Below are positions 52,804 through 61,822 of a stretch of 64,000 nt of DNA, piece by piece. Below the pieces are notes generated by a model, which saw only the letters and a list, made by a program, of their open reading frames with translations, had not been told where the DNA came from and searched no databases. The position numbers were made by a program, and so were the translations under genes. This DNA is from Parabacteroides chongii (GTDB lineage Bacteria; Bacteroidota; Bacteroidia; Bacteroidales; Tannerellaceae), in assembly GCF_029581355.1 (NCBI RefSeq), contig NZ_CP120849.1, positions 5,736,501-5,800,500 of the forward strand, given 5' to 3'. Numbering within the stretch: the stretch's first letter is position 1; every line of letters begins with the position of its first letter.

Positions 52804-54078
52804 TCATTCATAGTGCAAGGCTTCTGCCGGCTCCAGGTGTGCCGCTTTATGCGACGGGTACCAGACGGCAAGGGTGATGATACCGGCCAGGATTCCCCAG
52901 GTAAGGAGGCTGACGGTCAGCAGACGGCCGAAAGTAACCTCCATCACTTCCGTACTAAGCAGGCCGGCGAAGGCTACATTCACACAGATCAGCAAGGCAG
53001 GTACGGCAGTAATAGTCAGTATCATCAATCCCTCGCCGATCAGCAACTGCTGCAGGCGGAGACGGGTAGAACCGACCGCCATGCGAATCCCCAGCTCGTT
53101 ACGGCGACGGTTCACACGGAACCAAAATGTCCCGATCACAGCCAAAAAGACATTGATCAGCAGGAAGAGGTTAATGGCAACATCCAGCTTCTGCCCACCC
53201 GTATTCATCGAGGTCGCCAGATAGTTCGTACGTACATCGGGATAATATTGAACATTCGCCAGCCAGAAGTTTCCCGCCGCTAGCCGGTGTTTCATCTCTT
53301 TCTTAAAACGGACGGCATATTCGGAAGCACTTTCCACCGCGACATTCGGACGAACCCGGAAACAGATCTGCATCTTCCCCAGCTCCTGTTCACCCATCCT
53401 GAGGATACTCCGTTCCTTCATCTCTTTAAAGACAATCGAAGGCGGTTGACTGAACTCTTCGCGTTTCACGGCCCTCGTTACTCCCTTTACACGGAAACGA
53501 AAGGTATCATCCTGAAGGATAAGCAACTCCTCGCCGTCCACCTTCGTCGAACCGAAACATTCCATTGCCATCGGCTCACTGATAAGGATACCCTCCTGAA
53601 TAGCTGCAGCCAGCTCGTCCGACGAATCGCCATCGGCTGTATGTATATCGAACACACGAAAATAACCGGGCGTAACGTTGAAGTCAAAGGCATTCCGGAA
53701 AAGAGAATCTTTCTCCTGAAAGTAAGTCTCCGAATTGGACATATATGTATAAGGCATCGAAGCCCCGTTCGCCATACCTACCACCTGCACGTCGGGATGT
53801 GCCTCCAACTGGCGGATGATACGCATGAAATCCTCTCCCGCCTCCTGGCTTCCCTTTTCGTAGGCAATATAGGAAGCGCTGCTTGAAGGACGTACTGCCA
53901 GCGTCACCTTATAGACATTTTCAAACGAATATTCCATCGGTTGCACCTGTGTTATCCGGTTCATCATCATCCGGTCGACGGCGTACCAAAGCAGTACGAA
54001 GACGACAAGTAGTTCGACAAACACCCAGGTATTGCTGCGGCGTTGTGTTTTGATCAGTTTCAGTATATGTAACAGCAT
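52804..54078 (-). CDS. FtsX-like permease B2 of the ABC cluster
   Basis: A 424-residue 'B'-series permease (LIKTQRRSNTWVFVELLVVF start; RRNELGIRMAVGSTRLRLQ; ending PAEALHYE). It is 10 bp from its partner A2 and would assemble with it and the shared ATPase. Confidence 0.85.
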   Translation of the reverse strand: MLLHILKLIKTQRRSNTWVFVELLVVFVLLWYAVDRMMMNRITQVQPMEYSFENVYKVTLAVRPSSSASYIAYEKGSQEAGEDFMRIIRQLEAHPDVQVVGMANGASMPYTYMSNSETYFQEKDSLFRNAFDFNVTPGYFRVFDIHTADGDSSDELAAAIQEGILISEPMAMECFGSTKVDGEELLILQDDTFRFRVKGVTRAVKREEFSQPPSIVFKEMKERSILRMGEQELGKMQICFRVRPNVAVESASEYAVRFKKEMKHRLAAGNFWLANVQYYPDVRTNYLATSMNTGGQKLDVAINLFLLINVFLAVIGTFWFRVNRRRNELGIRMAVGSTRLRLQQLLIGEGLMILTITAVPALLICVNVAFAGLLSTEVMEVTFGRLLTVSLLTWGILAGIITLAVWYPSHKAAHLEPAEALHYE

Positions 54079-54088
54079 ATCTATCTCT

Positions 54089-55396
54089 TTAATTGTGATT
54101 TAATGACTCAGTTATATTCACACGGATCGCACGCCAAGCAGGGATCATCGACGACATCAGGTTCAATACGAAGCAAACCAGGAAGGCATAGCCGAACACG
54201 GCCGGACTCAACAGCATTCCGAATGTCAGTTCCGTCTGCACACTGCCCTGTACCATAGCGATGATACCCGGAGTAAGCAGCAACTGCTGGAAAAGCGCAA
54301 CCATCCCATAAGAGACCAGTAGTCCAACCAATCCGCCCGGCAGCATCAACAACAAGTTTTCTATCAGTACCTGTGTCAACAGCCGGTTCTTACGTGCCCC
54401 GAAAGCCTTCCGCACACCCAGTTCGGAAATACGGTCCTGCATCCGTGAAGCGTTCAGACCGGACAGGTTCAGAGCCGGGATCAGCATGAAAAGCAAGATC
54501 AGGAACAGGAGTATCAGATAAACCGCTGTCACGGAGCCGCCCATCACAAACTGGCGGACCACATGCGTCAGATGCGTCTCCACCCCGTTCATCATACTGA
54601 GCTTTCCGTCGGCCAGGGTCGTATTATAACGGTCGATCATTTCTTCCAGTTCAAGGCTCACCTCATCGGCTCCCATCCCGTCGACAGGCAGAATACAGAC
54701 CGTCAGCAAGCCGACCGACACATCGCGTTCATTGGAGGCCCCCATAATCAGCGGTATGGAAGTATAAGGCATCCACATATCGGCATAAACGGACGGTGTA
54801 ACGGCAGAGATATCCTTTACCACACCACTGACAGAATATTCGGTATCATCGAGCAGAATGCTTTTTCCCGTCACACCGGTCGTCGTCGAAAAAATACGGC
54901 GTGCCAGCGATTCGGAAACGACCACACGGGGGAAACCCGACTGGAACTCCTCCTCACTAAACGGCTTCCCTTCGATAAATGAAAAAGAAAAGAGGCGCCA
55001 AAAGCTATTGTTCGTCCCCATCACCTGTACCTTCTGCGGGTCGTCTCCCCCTGGAATCTGTACATAAGTATCGCCATGAAGCATGCTTGTAATGGCCGTG
55101 TTGGTCATCAGTGCCACCTCCTTCGCCGACTTCAACGGCATCAGGCATTCTTTAGCAGAACGGATGCCCCAGAAGAAAGTAGTGTTGCTTTTGCCCCGCT
55201 CATATTTCATCTGGTCGATGTACAGGTATTTGCCGCGATGCACTTCGGGGGCAATGTCGGCGGTACGGATATGGTACACGATCGCCATGACCATCACCAT
55301 CGAGATAGCCAATCCGGTACCGATGATATAGACCGCGCTGTAGAAGCGGTTTTGCTTCATCAGGTTCCAGGCTTGTTTGAAGTATTGTTTATACAT
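54089..55396 (-). CDS. FtsX-like permease A2 of the ABC cluster
   Basis: A 435-residue 'A'-series permease (MYKQYFKQAWNLMKQNRFYS). It is the first gene behind the internal sigma-54 promoter at 55428-55443, so pairs 2-4 can be transcribed separately from hlyD, the ATPase and pair 1. FtsX-domain motif: ELGVRKAFGARKNRLLTQVL. Confidence 0.85.
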   Translation of the reverse strand: MYKQYFKQAWNLMKQNRFYSAVYIIGTGLAISMVMVMAIVYHIRTADIAPEVHRGKYLYIDQMKYERGKSNTTFFWGIRSAKECLMPLKSAKEVALMTNTAITSMLHGDTYVQIPGGDDPQKVQVMGTNNSFWRLFSFSFIEGKPFSEEEFQSGFPRVVVSESLARRIFSTTTGVTGKSILLDDTEYSVSGVVKDISAVTPSVYADMWMPYTSIPLIMGASNERDVSVGLLTVCILPVDGMGADEVSLELEEMIDRYNTTLADGKLSMMNGVETHLTHVVRQFVMGGSVTAVYLILLFLILLFMLIPALNLSGLNASRMQDRISELGVRKAFGARKNRLLTQVLIENLLLMLPGGLVGLLVSYGMVALFQQLLLTPGIIAMVQGSVQTELTFGMLLSPAVFGYAFLVCFVLNLMSSMIPAWRAIRVNITESLNHN

Positions 55397-55427
55397 GGTG
55401 CAATATTATTTGTTTTGATTCTGCAAA

Positions 55428-55443
55428 GGCAAATGCCGTGCCA
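55428..55443 (-). promoter_or_regulatory. Internal sigma-54 promoter before permease A2
   Basis: Minus strand TGGCACGGCATTTGCC fits TGGCACG-N4-TTGC exactly, with transcription expected near 55417, 21 bp ahead of the ATG. It is within the 175-bp gap between permeases B1 and A2, the only large gap between pairs. Confidence 0.85.
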
Positions 55444-55488
55444 CAAACATAACTAACTGATAGTAAGCCCCAAGAGCAAATACCGTAG

Positions 55489-55504
55489 TGTTCAATAACG
55501 AACA
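55489..55504. promoter_or_regulatory. Putative activator site (UAS) of the A2 promoter
   Basis: TGTTC-AATAAC-GAACA, a dyad 54-55 bp upstream of the -24 element. An inverted half-site GAACA follows at 55519. The hlyD promoter has the same motif at the same distance. Confidence 0.65.
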
Positions 55505-55571
55505 GTGGTCACGGTATCGAACACTGCAGGTTTAGTTGGTTTAACTGTTTGAACATATCCCTCGCTGTCTT

Positions 55572-56819
55572 TTATTCATAATGTAATGCTTCCGCCGGTT
55601 CGATACGGGAAGAGCGGCGGGCCGGATACCAGGTACCGAGCACGACCACGAACACCAGCAAAACCAGCGTGATCACCGTAGTCAATCCGCAACGTAAAGG
55701 CGTTACGTCCATATACTGCTTCGGAAGCAGGTCGAGATGTATCAGATTCAGGCAGACGACCAGTGCCGGAAGGAAAGCGATAAACAACAGAATCATCCCT
55801 TCTCCCACCATCTGCCACAGGATGGTATGCCGGGAAGAGCCGACCGCCATACGTAAGCCTATCTCCGAATTACGTTTATTGATACGCAACCAGAATGTTC
55901 CGATCACTCCCAGGAATATGTTAAGCAGGAAAAAGACGGCAAAGCCAATCCGGTAATTCAAGATATTATAAGCCTTTTGGAGCTGCACGTCGCGGTAATT
56001 ACTCAGAGGCGTGACCTCCGACAGATAGAAATTGCCGGCTTGCAACTGTTGTCGCATCTCCCGCCCGAAACGTTCGGCAAAGTCGTTCTTCGCCACCCCT
56101 TTTTTCACACGGAAACAAATGTCGACAGAGCTCCAGAGATCGTTCTCACTCTCAACGGACAACAAAGACTCGTTCAACGGGACAAAAAGGAAACATGCCG
56201 GACGGTCGAACTCCGTCCGTTTCATCAGCCCGGTAACGCCCGTCACACGCATCTCCAGGCTATCGCCTTTATCGAGGATGGTCTGCCCGATAGCCGAAGA
56301 ACCGGGAAAGAGCCGTTCTTCCACGGCGGAAGAAATCACATAGCCCTCAGTCATAGCCTGCGCCAACGTTTCGGGATTGCCATCGGAGCCGGCAACACGG
56401 AACACACGGAAGTAGTCGGGCGTAACGGTCAGAATATCGGCATTCACCCTCAACGTATCGTGCCAAAACTGGTTACTCATATTGCTGCGGCAATAAGGGA
56501 AATGCCAGGAACCGACACTCACACCTTCTATATCCGGGTGCTGGCGAAGACGTTCGGCAATACGTTGCATATTCAGCCAGGGCTCGGGACTATCTTCTTC
56601 GTAAGTAATATACCCGTTTTCGTTCTTCTGACGGACGGCAAGGGTCAGCTTATAGGTGTTATCTATATGAAAGCCTGTCGGGGTAGAGGCGGTAATGGTC
56701 AGGACGGACAGGAAATCGACGATATACCACATCAGGGCGGAGACGACAAACAATTCGAGCACGATCCACAAGTTGAAACGGCGTTGTGTCCATATTAATT
56801 TAAATAGATGTCTTATCAT
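55572..56819 (-). CDS. FtsX-like permease B1 of the ABC cluster
   Basis: A 415-residue 'B'-series permease (IWTQRRFNLWIVLELFVVSA start; KRNSEIGLRMAVGSSRHTI; ending PAEALHYE). It is 9 bp from A1. Confidence 0.85.
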   Translation of the reverse strand: MIRHLFKLIWTQRRFNLWIVLELFVVSALMWYIVDFLSVLTITASTPTGFHIDNTYKLTLAVRQKNENGYITYEEDSPEPWLNMQRIAERLRQHPDIEGVSVGSWHFPYCRSNMSNQFWHDTLRVNADILTVTPDYFRVFRVAGSDGNPETLAQAMTEGYVISSAVEERLFPGSSAIGQTILDKGDSLEMRVTGVTGLMKRTEFDRPACFLFVPLNESLLSVESENDLWSSVDICFRVKKGVAKNDFAERFGREMRQQLQAGNFYLSEVTPLSNYRDVQLQKAYNILNYRIGFAVFFLLNIFLGVIGTFWLRINKRNSEIGLRMAVGSSRHTILWQMVGEGMILLFIAFLPALVVCLNLIHLDLLPKQYMDVTPLRCGLTTVITLVLLVFVVVLGTWYPARRSSRIEPAEALHYE

Positions 56820-56828
56820 AATATATCA

Positions 56829-58130
56829 TTATTTATCGTTGATCGAGTCTGCTATCGGCCGGCGCACGGCTTTCCATACGGGCAGCAGCGACGAGAGCAG
56901 ATTAAGGAACACGCAAAGCCCGAAAGCCGAAAAGAAAAGCGGGAAGTTGAACAACATGCCGAATGTGAGTTGTACATCACCCGTCGCAGCCATGTATCCG
57001 ACGCTGCCGAGCAGGAAGTTACGCAACACGACAACCAGTACCCACGACACCAGCAAACCGGCCAGCCCGCCGATACAGGTCAACATCAGGTTTTCGGTCA
57101 GTACCTGCGACACCAACGTACGCGCACCGGCCCCAAAAGCTTTCCTCAGCCCCATCTCTTCGGTGCGTTCCTGCATCCGCGAAGAGATAAGCCCCGTCAG
57201 GTTGATGGCGGGAACCAGCATGAAGACCAACGCGATAAGCAAGTAACGGCGGATGATGTCCGGCAGCGAAGAACCGTAGTCGAGTTTCTGAAGCTCCGTC
57301 TGCTTCGGGGTGGATAGCCACAATGTATCCACATACCTCTCCTGCAAAGTAGCGTTGTATTGGAGCCGGCGGCGGTTCACCTCATCGCGGACGGCTTCGA
57401 AACGGGCGGGACCGGAGACAAGCAGGTAGGCGACAACAGGGCCGGCAGACCTCTCGGCATTGGCCGTTTCCGCCAGGACAGGAACCGAGGTGATCGGTAT
57501 CCAGATATCGGCACAAGTCATCGACATAACCGATGAAACATCCCTCACCACCCCACTGACGCGGTATTCCAGCCCGTTGAGTAGAACGGCTTTGCCTTCC
57601 GCCTCTATCGTTCCGAACAGGCGGCGGGCATACGATTCACTCAACACGGCACGCTTCACGCCACTTTCAAATTCTTCACCGGTAAAGGGTTTACCGCTGA
57701 GGAAACGAAACCGGAAAATCTGCCAGAACGCACCGTCGACAGCCTCAACCATCGTCTTATAGCGGTCGGGACTTCCGGGCAACTGCGAATAGACGGTTCC
57801 CATCAATATATCCACCGCTTGCGGATTGATCGCGAAGGCAACTTTCTCCACCTCCGACAATTCACCCAATATCTGCCGGGCAGCATGCAGCGAAAGCGAC
57901 CAGTTGTGCGTTCCGCCATTCTCATCCTTCGACTTCACCGATACACGGTTAAGCTGCAACAGCCTGCTCCGGCAATCCTCCGGAGCAATGTCTGCCGTGC
58001 GGATGTAATAGACCGTGGCCATGATCATCACCATCGAGATGGCAAGCCCCGTCCCCAGGATGTAAACGAAACTGAAGAAGCGGTTCTGCTTCATCAATTG
58101 CCAGGCCTGTTTGAGGTATTGTTTATACAT
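56829..58130 (-). CDS. FtsX-like permease A1 of the ABC cluster
   Basis: A 433-residue 'A'-series permease (MYKQYLKQAWQLMKQNRFFS; EMGLRKAFGAGARTLVSQVL). It is the first permease after the ATPase, separated from it by 163 bp that contain a possible small plus-strand ORF. It and B1 form the pair closest to the adaptor and ATPase. Confidence 0.85.
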   Translation of the reverse strand: MYKQYLKQAWQLMKQNRFFSFVYILGTGLAISMVMIMATVYYIRTADIAPEDCRSRLLQLNRVSVKSKDENGGTHNWSLSLHAARQILGELSEVEKVAFAINPQAVDILMGTVYSQLPGSPDRYKTMVEAVDGAFWQIFRFRFLSGKPFTGEEFESGVKRAVLSESYARRLFGTIEAEGKAVLLNGLEYRVSGVVRDVSSVMSMTCADIWIPITSVPVLAETANAERSAGPVVAYLLVSGPARFEAVRDEVNRRRLQYNATLQERYVDTLWLSTPKQTELQKLDYGSSLPDIIRRYLLIALVFMLVPAINLTGLISSRMQERTEEMGLRKAFGAGARTLVSQVLTENLMLTCIGGLAGLLVSWVLVVVLRNFLLGSVGYMAATGDVQLTFGMLFNFPLFFSAFGLCVFLNLLSSLLPVWKAVRRPIADSINDK

Positions 58131-58172
58131 AATGTCTATCTTTGTTATTCAAACTTTAAAATCACACTAGTC

Positions 58173-58283
58173 ATGGATAAGGAACTACCCAAATCGCAAT
58201 TATCAGGCATCACACCGGCCCGAGTATTGCTACGCGTCAGTAAAAGCCATCTGCCCGCCCTTCCCGATACGGACAATGCATGA
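58173..58283 (+). CDS. Possible 36-residue small ORF
   Basis: ATG at 58173 opens a 36-residue frame (MDKELPKSQLSGITPARVLL then RVSKSHLPALPDTDNA) on the strand opposite to the transporter cluster, in the only non-coding gap there. A TATCTTTG -7 box (58137-58144) lies 29 bp upstream, though without a well-spaced -33 box. I do not recognise the product; basic and hydrophobic residues are mixed with no membrane helix. It may be chance. Confidence 0.35.
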   Translation: MDKELPKSQLSGITPARVLLRVSKSHLPALPDTDNA

Positions 58284-58293
58284 GGGCTCATCC

Positions 58294-58959
58294 TTACTGT
58301 ACCTGTCGTCCGTCGAAGAACCTCACCGTACGGCTGGTCTGCTGTGCCTGCGCTTCGTTGTGGGTTACCATCACGATGGTGCGTCCGTCTTCCTTGTTCA
58401 GTTTATGAAGTATCTCCATGACCTCGATACCCATCTTCGAGTCCAAGTTACCGGTCGGCTCATCCGCCAGGATGATCTCGGGGTTACCGACAATCGCACG
58501 GGCAATGGCTACACGCTGGCACTGACCACCGGACAACTGGGTCGGGAAGTGACGCATACGGTGACTCAGACCGACCTTTTCGAGAACGGCTTCGGCTGCC
58601 TTGCGGCGTTCGGAGGAAGAGACGTTGCGGTAGAGTAACGGTAACTCCACATTATCCAGGACATTCAGTGAATTGATCAGATGGAACGACTGGAAGACAA
58701 AGCCCAGCGTCTTATTACGGAAAGCAGCCAGCTGCTTGTCGTTCATATTGCTGGTATTCGTACCGGCAATTTCCACCATACCGCCTGTCGGAGCGTCCAG
58801 CAGGCCGATAATGTTCAATAAGGTCGATTTTCCACAACCGGACGGTCCCATGATGCTCAGGAATTCACCTTTTTGGATATCCAAATTTACATTTTCCAGG
58901 GCAACTGTTTCAATCTCCTTCGTGCGGTAGATCTTTTCGAGGTTTGTTAACTTGATCAT
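58294..58959 (-). CDS. LolD/MacB-type ABC ATPase
   Basis: A 221-residue ATPase: Walker A GPSGCGKST (about 39-47), signature LSGGQCQRVAIARAI, Walker B IILADEPTGNLDS and the H-loop histidine in MVTHNEAQA. It is the only ATPase in the cluster and would power all four permease pairs, or each in turn. Type VII (MacB-like) ABC systems use such ATPases for mechanotransmission rather than transport through the membrane. Confidence 0.93.
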   Translation of the reverse strand: MIKLTNLEKIYRTKEIETVALENVNLDIQKGEFLSIMGPSGCGKSTLLNIIGLLDAPTGGMVEIAGTNTSNMNDKQLAAFRNKTLGFVFQSFHLINSLNVLDNVELPLLYRNVSSSERRKAAEAVLEKVGLSHRMRHFPTQLSGGQCQRVAIARAIVGNPEIILADEPTGNLDSKMGIEVMEILHKLNKEDGRTIVMVTHNEAQAQQTSRTVRFFDGRQVQ

Positions 58960-58970
58960 GATGTTTGATA

Positions 58971-60215
58971 TTAATTGATTTTGAGTTTGTTCTTATCCTT
59001 GTAGCTGCTCATGTCGGAGACGATGACTTCGTCGCCGGGCTGCAGGCCGCTGACCACTTCCACGTATTCGTAATTGCTGTCACCGAGCTGGACTTTGCGC
59101 TTCAGCAGTTGGTCGCCGTTGATGACAAACAGTTCGTATTCACCTTTACCTACATAATAGGAAGCGTTGGCAATGCGCATGACGTCGTCTTTTACGGCGT
59201 TCATGACGTAGACGTCCGTCTTCAGGCCGGAGCGGAGACGGCGGTGGTTGTCTTCCTCCAACTGCACGGTAAAGGAGATCACGCCGTTCTTTGAAAGCGG
59301 GGTGACGTCGCTGACGGTACCTTCCAGCTTGTCACTGCCGATCTTAACGACCGCCTTACTGCCTGCGGCGATACGGTCGCCATACGTGTCGGCTATCTCT
59401 CCTTCGATCTTGAAGTGGGACAGGTCGGAGACGATGGCGACTTTCGTTCCCTGTGGCACCTGGGCACCGATCTCGTTGTTCACATACGTCAGGATAGCCT
59501 TACGCGGCGAACGGATCTGGGCATCGTCGAGCGTACGCTTGGTCTCGGCCAGGCCTTTGCGGAAGATGTTGAGTTCGAGTTCTTTTACCTTCAGATCAGC
59601 CTCGGAAAGAGCTTGTTCGTTGATGTATTTCTGTTCGTCTTCCTTCAGTTTGAGCTGGCTGACGTTGAAGTCGAGTTCTACCTGGCGCACTTTGTCGGTC
59701 GTTCCGGCACCGAGGCTGTCGAGATAGCGCTCGTTACGGAGTTCCACGGCTTTCCGGTCGAGTTCCATGCGGGACACTTTCAGTTTCATTTCCATTTCAG
59801 ACAGCTTGCTTTGGTTGGTGACTTTCAGCTTTTCCAGTTCCAGGCGTTTCATCTGTTCTTCGTCCAGCAGTTTGTTGTATTCGGTTTCTGCGCTTTGCAG
59901 GTCCAGTTTCAGAATGGGGGTACCGACATCCACGGAATCACCGCCTTTTTTATAGATCTCGACGATGCGGGAATTGATCGGTGAGTTGATTATTTCTTCA
60001 AAGGCGGGAATCACTTTCCCGGATGCGCTGACCGATACTTCGATCACCCCTTTATCCACTTTCGAAATAGTAATGTCTTTACGATTCAGGCTGGTTTGCA
60101 GAAAAGAGATGACAACGGCAACGACGAGAACAATGCTCCCTACCCCTGCCCCGATCTTGATGATCTGTTTGCGTTGTTCTTTTCTCCGAACCTCTTTCGA
60201 TATCTCTCTGTCCAT
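58971..60215 (-). CDS. HlyD/MacA-like periplasmic adaptor
   Basis: A 414-residue membrane-fusion protein: one N-terminal helix (about 20-40), a biotinyl-lipoyl-like domain split by a long coiled-coil hairpin (about 110-230), then beta-barrel and C-terminal domains. The ATG at 60215 (MDREISKEVRRKEQRKQ) is preferred to the in-frame one at 60317, because the sigma-54 promoter lies between them. It would join the inner-membrane permeases to an outer-membrane TolC-like channel, which is not in the window. First gene of the cluster. Confidence 0.9.
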   Translation of the reverse strand: MDREISKEVRRKEQRKQIIKIGAGVGSIVLVVAVVISFLQTSLNRKDITISKVDKGVIEVSVSASGKVIPAFEEIINSPINSRIVEIYKKGGDSVDVGTPILKLDLQSAETEYNKLLDEEQMKRLELEKLKVTNQSKLSEMEMKLKVSRMELDRKAVELRNERYLDSLGAGTTDKVRQVELDFNVSQLKLKEDEQKYINEQALSEADLKVKELELNIFRKGLAETKRTLDDAQIRSPRKAILTYVNNEIGAQVPQGTKVAIVSDLSHFKIEGEIADTYGDRIAAGSKAVVKIGSDKLEGTVSDVTPLSKNGVISFTVQLEEDNHRRLRSGLKTDVYVMNAVKDDVMRIANASYYVGKGEYELFVINGDQLLKRKVQLGDSNYEYVEVVSGLQPGDEVIVSDMSSYKDKNKLKIN

Positions 60216-60249
60216 ATTTAGTATTGTTTTTATTTTCTGTCCTCCTAGG

Positions 60250-60265
60250 GGCAAACTCCGTGCCA
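60250..60265 (-). promoter_or_regulatory. Sigma-54 promoter of the adaptor/ATPase/permease cluster
   Basis: Minus strand TGGCACGGAGTTTGCC fits TGGCACG-N4-TTGC exactly. Predicted transcription start is about 60238, 23 bp before the start codon at 60215. Confidence 0.87.
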
Positions 60266-60310
60266 AAAAGCTAAACAGCTGATTATGTGCAAAAAGGAAG
60301 GATGAACGGG

Positions 60311-60326
60311 TGTTCAATATCGGACA
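60311..60326. promoter_or_regulatory. Putative activator site (UAS) of the adaptor promoter
   Basis: TGTTC-AATATC-GGACA, 54 bp from the -24 GG to the dyad centre, matching the site at 55489-55504. A further TGTTC follows at about 60329, so the binding may be cooperative. Confidence 0.65.
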
Positions 60327-60422
60327 GTGTGTTCGGTTTTACGGAAAACATTCCTTACGTCCGGCTTGTTCTTTATCGACAAATAGAAATATGCACTTAT
60401 TAATCGCTAAAACAATAAGAAT

Positions 60423-61262
60423 ATGAACATCAGGTCAATCTTTCTATCCCTTTTCGCCGTTTTGGGATTATTTCTCGCCAGTTGCGACAATAACGACGAC
60501 GATCACAAAAATGCAATCGAACCGACCGAACCGGTCATGCAGGCTTTCAACAAGAAATATCCGAATGCCTCCAACCCGATCTTTACGATAGAGGGTAATT
60601 ACTACGTAGCGGAATTCACGAACAACGGTGTCTCTACCGAAGCGTGGCTGACCGAACAGGGCAAGTGGATGATGGACAAAGCGGATACGCCTTTCAACCA
60701 GCTTCCGGAAGCGGTGACCGCCGCATTCGATAACGGACTTTATGCCGGTTGGAAAGTCGATGATTCTTATACGATCAACCGGGATAGCATGACGGTCGTT
60801 TATAAGATCGATGCCGAAAAAGGGAACAGCGATATGGATCTGTATTACTCCCTGTACGGCAATCTTATCAAGGCTGTAAATGATGAAGGGAATGAGGATG
60901 CCCCGATCGTGATACCGGCAGAGGTACATACGTTGATGGCATTCACCTTTGCAACCTGCGACTTGCTGGATATACAGAGTAATGCCGACGGGTATATCCT
61001 GAATATGCTGGATGGAAAGGTGTACAAGATTGCTCAGTTGAATAAGAATTATTTATGGCAAAGTACTTCCTACCAGATCGCGGAGCAGGATGTACCTGAG
61101 ATCATCATGGATAGTTTCCAATCTACGGGCTACGCCGGAGACACGATTGAATCGATCCTGGTAAAGATCGATGCAAACGGCACATTCTATACCTTTACCG
61201 TCGATCACAACGGGCAGAGCACGGAGGTTACGTTCGATGCGATCGGAAATATCGTACAATAA
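60423..61262 (+). CDS. Lipoprotein with PepSY-like repeats
   Basis: A 279-residue lipoprotein (lipobox FLASC, Cys21) with an acidic linker (DNNDDDH) and two or three repeats of the Bacteroidetes PepSY-like (BLIP-like, DUF2874) fold, each reading roughly V-AF-KKYP or I--F---Y followed by WK-D and a beta hairpin (VVYKIDAEKG, ILVKIDANGT). Function is unknown; such proteins are periplasmic or surface-exposed. It is divergent from the sigma-54-controlled transporter cluster, 208 bp away, and could share its regulatory region. Confidence 0.8.
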   Translation: MNIRSIFLSLFAVLGLFLASCDNNDDDHKNAIEPTEPVMQAFNKKYPNASNPIFTIEGNYYVAEFTNNGVSTEAWLTEQGKWMMDKADTPFNQLPEAVTAAFDNGLYAGWKVDDSYTINRDSMTVVYKIDAEKGNSDMDLYYSLYGNLIKAVNDEGNEDAPIVIPAEVHTLMAFTFATCDLLDIQSNADGYILNMLDGKVYKIAQLNKNYLWQSTSYQIAEQDVPEIIMDSFQSTGYAGDTIESILVKIDANGTFYTFTVDHNGQSTEVTFDAIGNIVQ

Positions 61263-61274
61263 GTAATTTTAAAC

Positions 61275-61729
61275 CTACTTTTCCCTTGATGGAAAAGTAG
61301 TCAAAAGATCAAGGCTGAACCGGCTTCACTGCTACGGTGAAAGACTACGCGGACGTTCATCCGTTTAGGCCTTTCATAGGAAGCAGAGCTTCCTCTTAGG
61401 ATTGCCGACACCGCTTGCTTTTTGCACGATTCCGGGTCAAGCCCGGAATGACAAGCTTGGGACTTCGGGATTGATAACAAACCTGTCATCCCGGGATGAC
61501 AGCCTAAAGAACTGTCAGTATCGGCAATCACAGGAGAACGCTTTACGTTCTATGAAAGGCCTCAGCTGGCGAGCGTAAAGCGTAGCAGCCGGAGAGAGCG
61601 TCCGGAGCATCCGCTGTAGGGGTCGTTCGCGAACGACCCTTACCTATCGACAGCGAACGCAGGATACGGAGTAGCGAGGCAGGTGCAGCCTTGAACTTTT
61701 GGTTACTTTTCTTTCAAGAGAAAAGTAAC
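61275..61729. repeat. 455-bp nested palindromic intergenic element
   Basis: Imperfect 44-bp terminal inverted repeats (61275-61318 and 61686-61729) each contain their own ACTTTTC/GAAAAGT hairpin and an inward CAAGGCTG. Inside are further concentric pairs: AGGCCTTTCATA with TATGAAAGGCCT, and GATTGCCGA with TCGGCAATC. At the core are hairpins ATTCCGGG-TCAAG-CCCGGAAT and the perfect palindrome TGTCATCCCGGGATGACA. A REP variant lies at 61620-61639. There is no coding frame of note. It looks like repeats inserted into repeats. It fills the 560-bp gap between convergent genes. Confidence 0.75.
61620..61639. repeat. REP variant
   Basis: GGGTCGTTCGCGAACGACCC, a perfect palindrome sharing the GTTCGCGAAC core and the TAGGGG / CCCTTAC flanks with the other REP copies, with a compensated change in both arms. 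Confidence 0.8.
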
Positions 61730-61761
61730 ATACAAATAGAACAATATCCGAATCTATCCAT

Positions 61762-61805
61762 AAAAAAATCCCCTTCGCAGAATGATGTGCGAAAGGGATT
61801 TTCTC
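61762..61805. terminator. Terminator of the beta-galactosidase gene
   Basis: AAAAAAATCCCCTTCGC pairs with GCGAAAGGGATTTTCT (one bulge), giving a strong stem with A/T tails on both strands. Confidence 0.85.
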
Positions 61806-61822
61806 TATACCTTGAAATAATC

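Noticed and set aside
60216..60317. Longer adaptor protein starting at 60317
   Set aside because: The extra 34 residues would be translated from DNA containing the sigma-54 promoter and would precede a normal membrane-anchor N-terminus.
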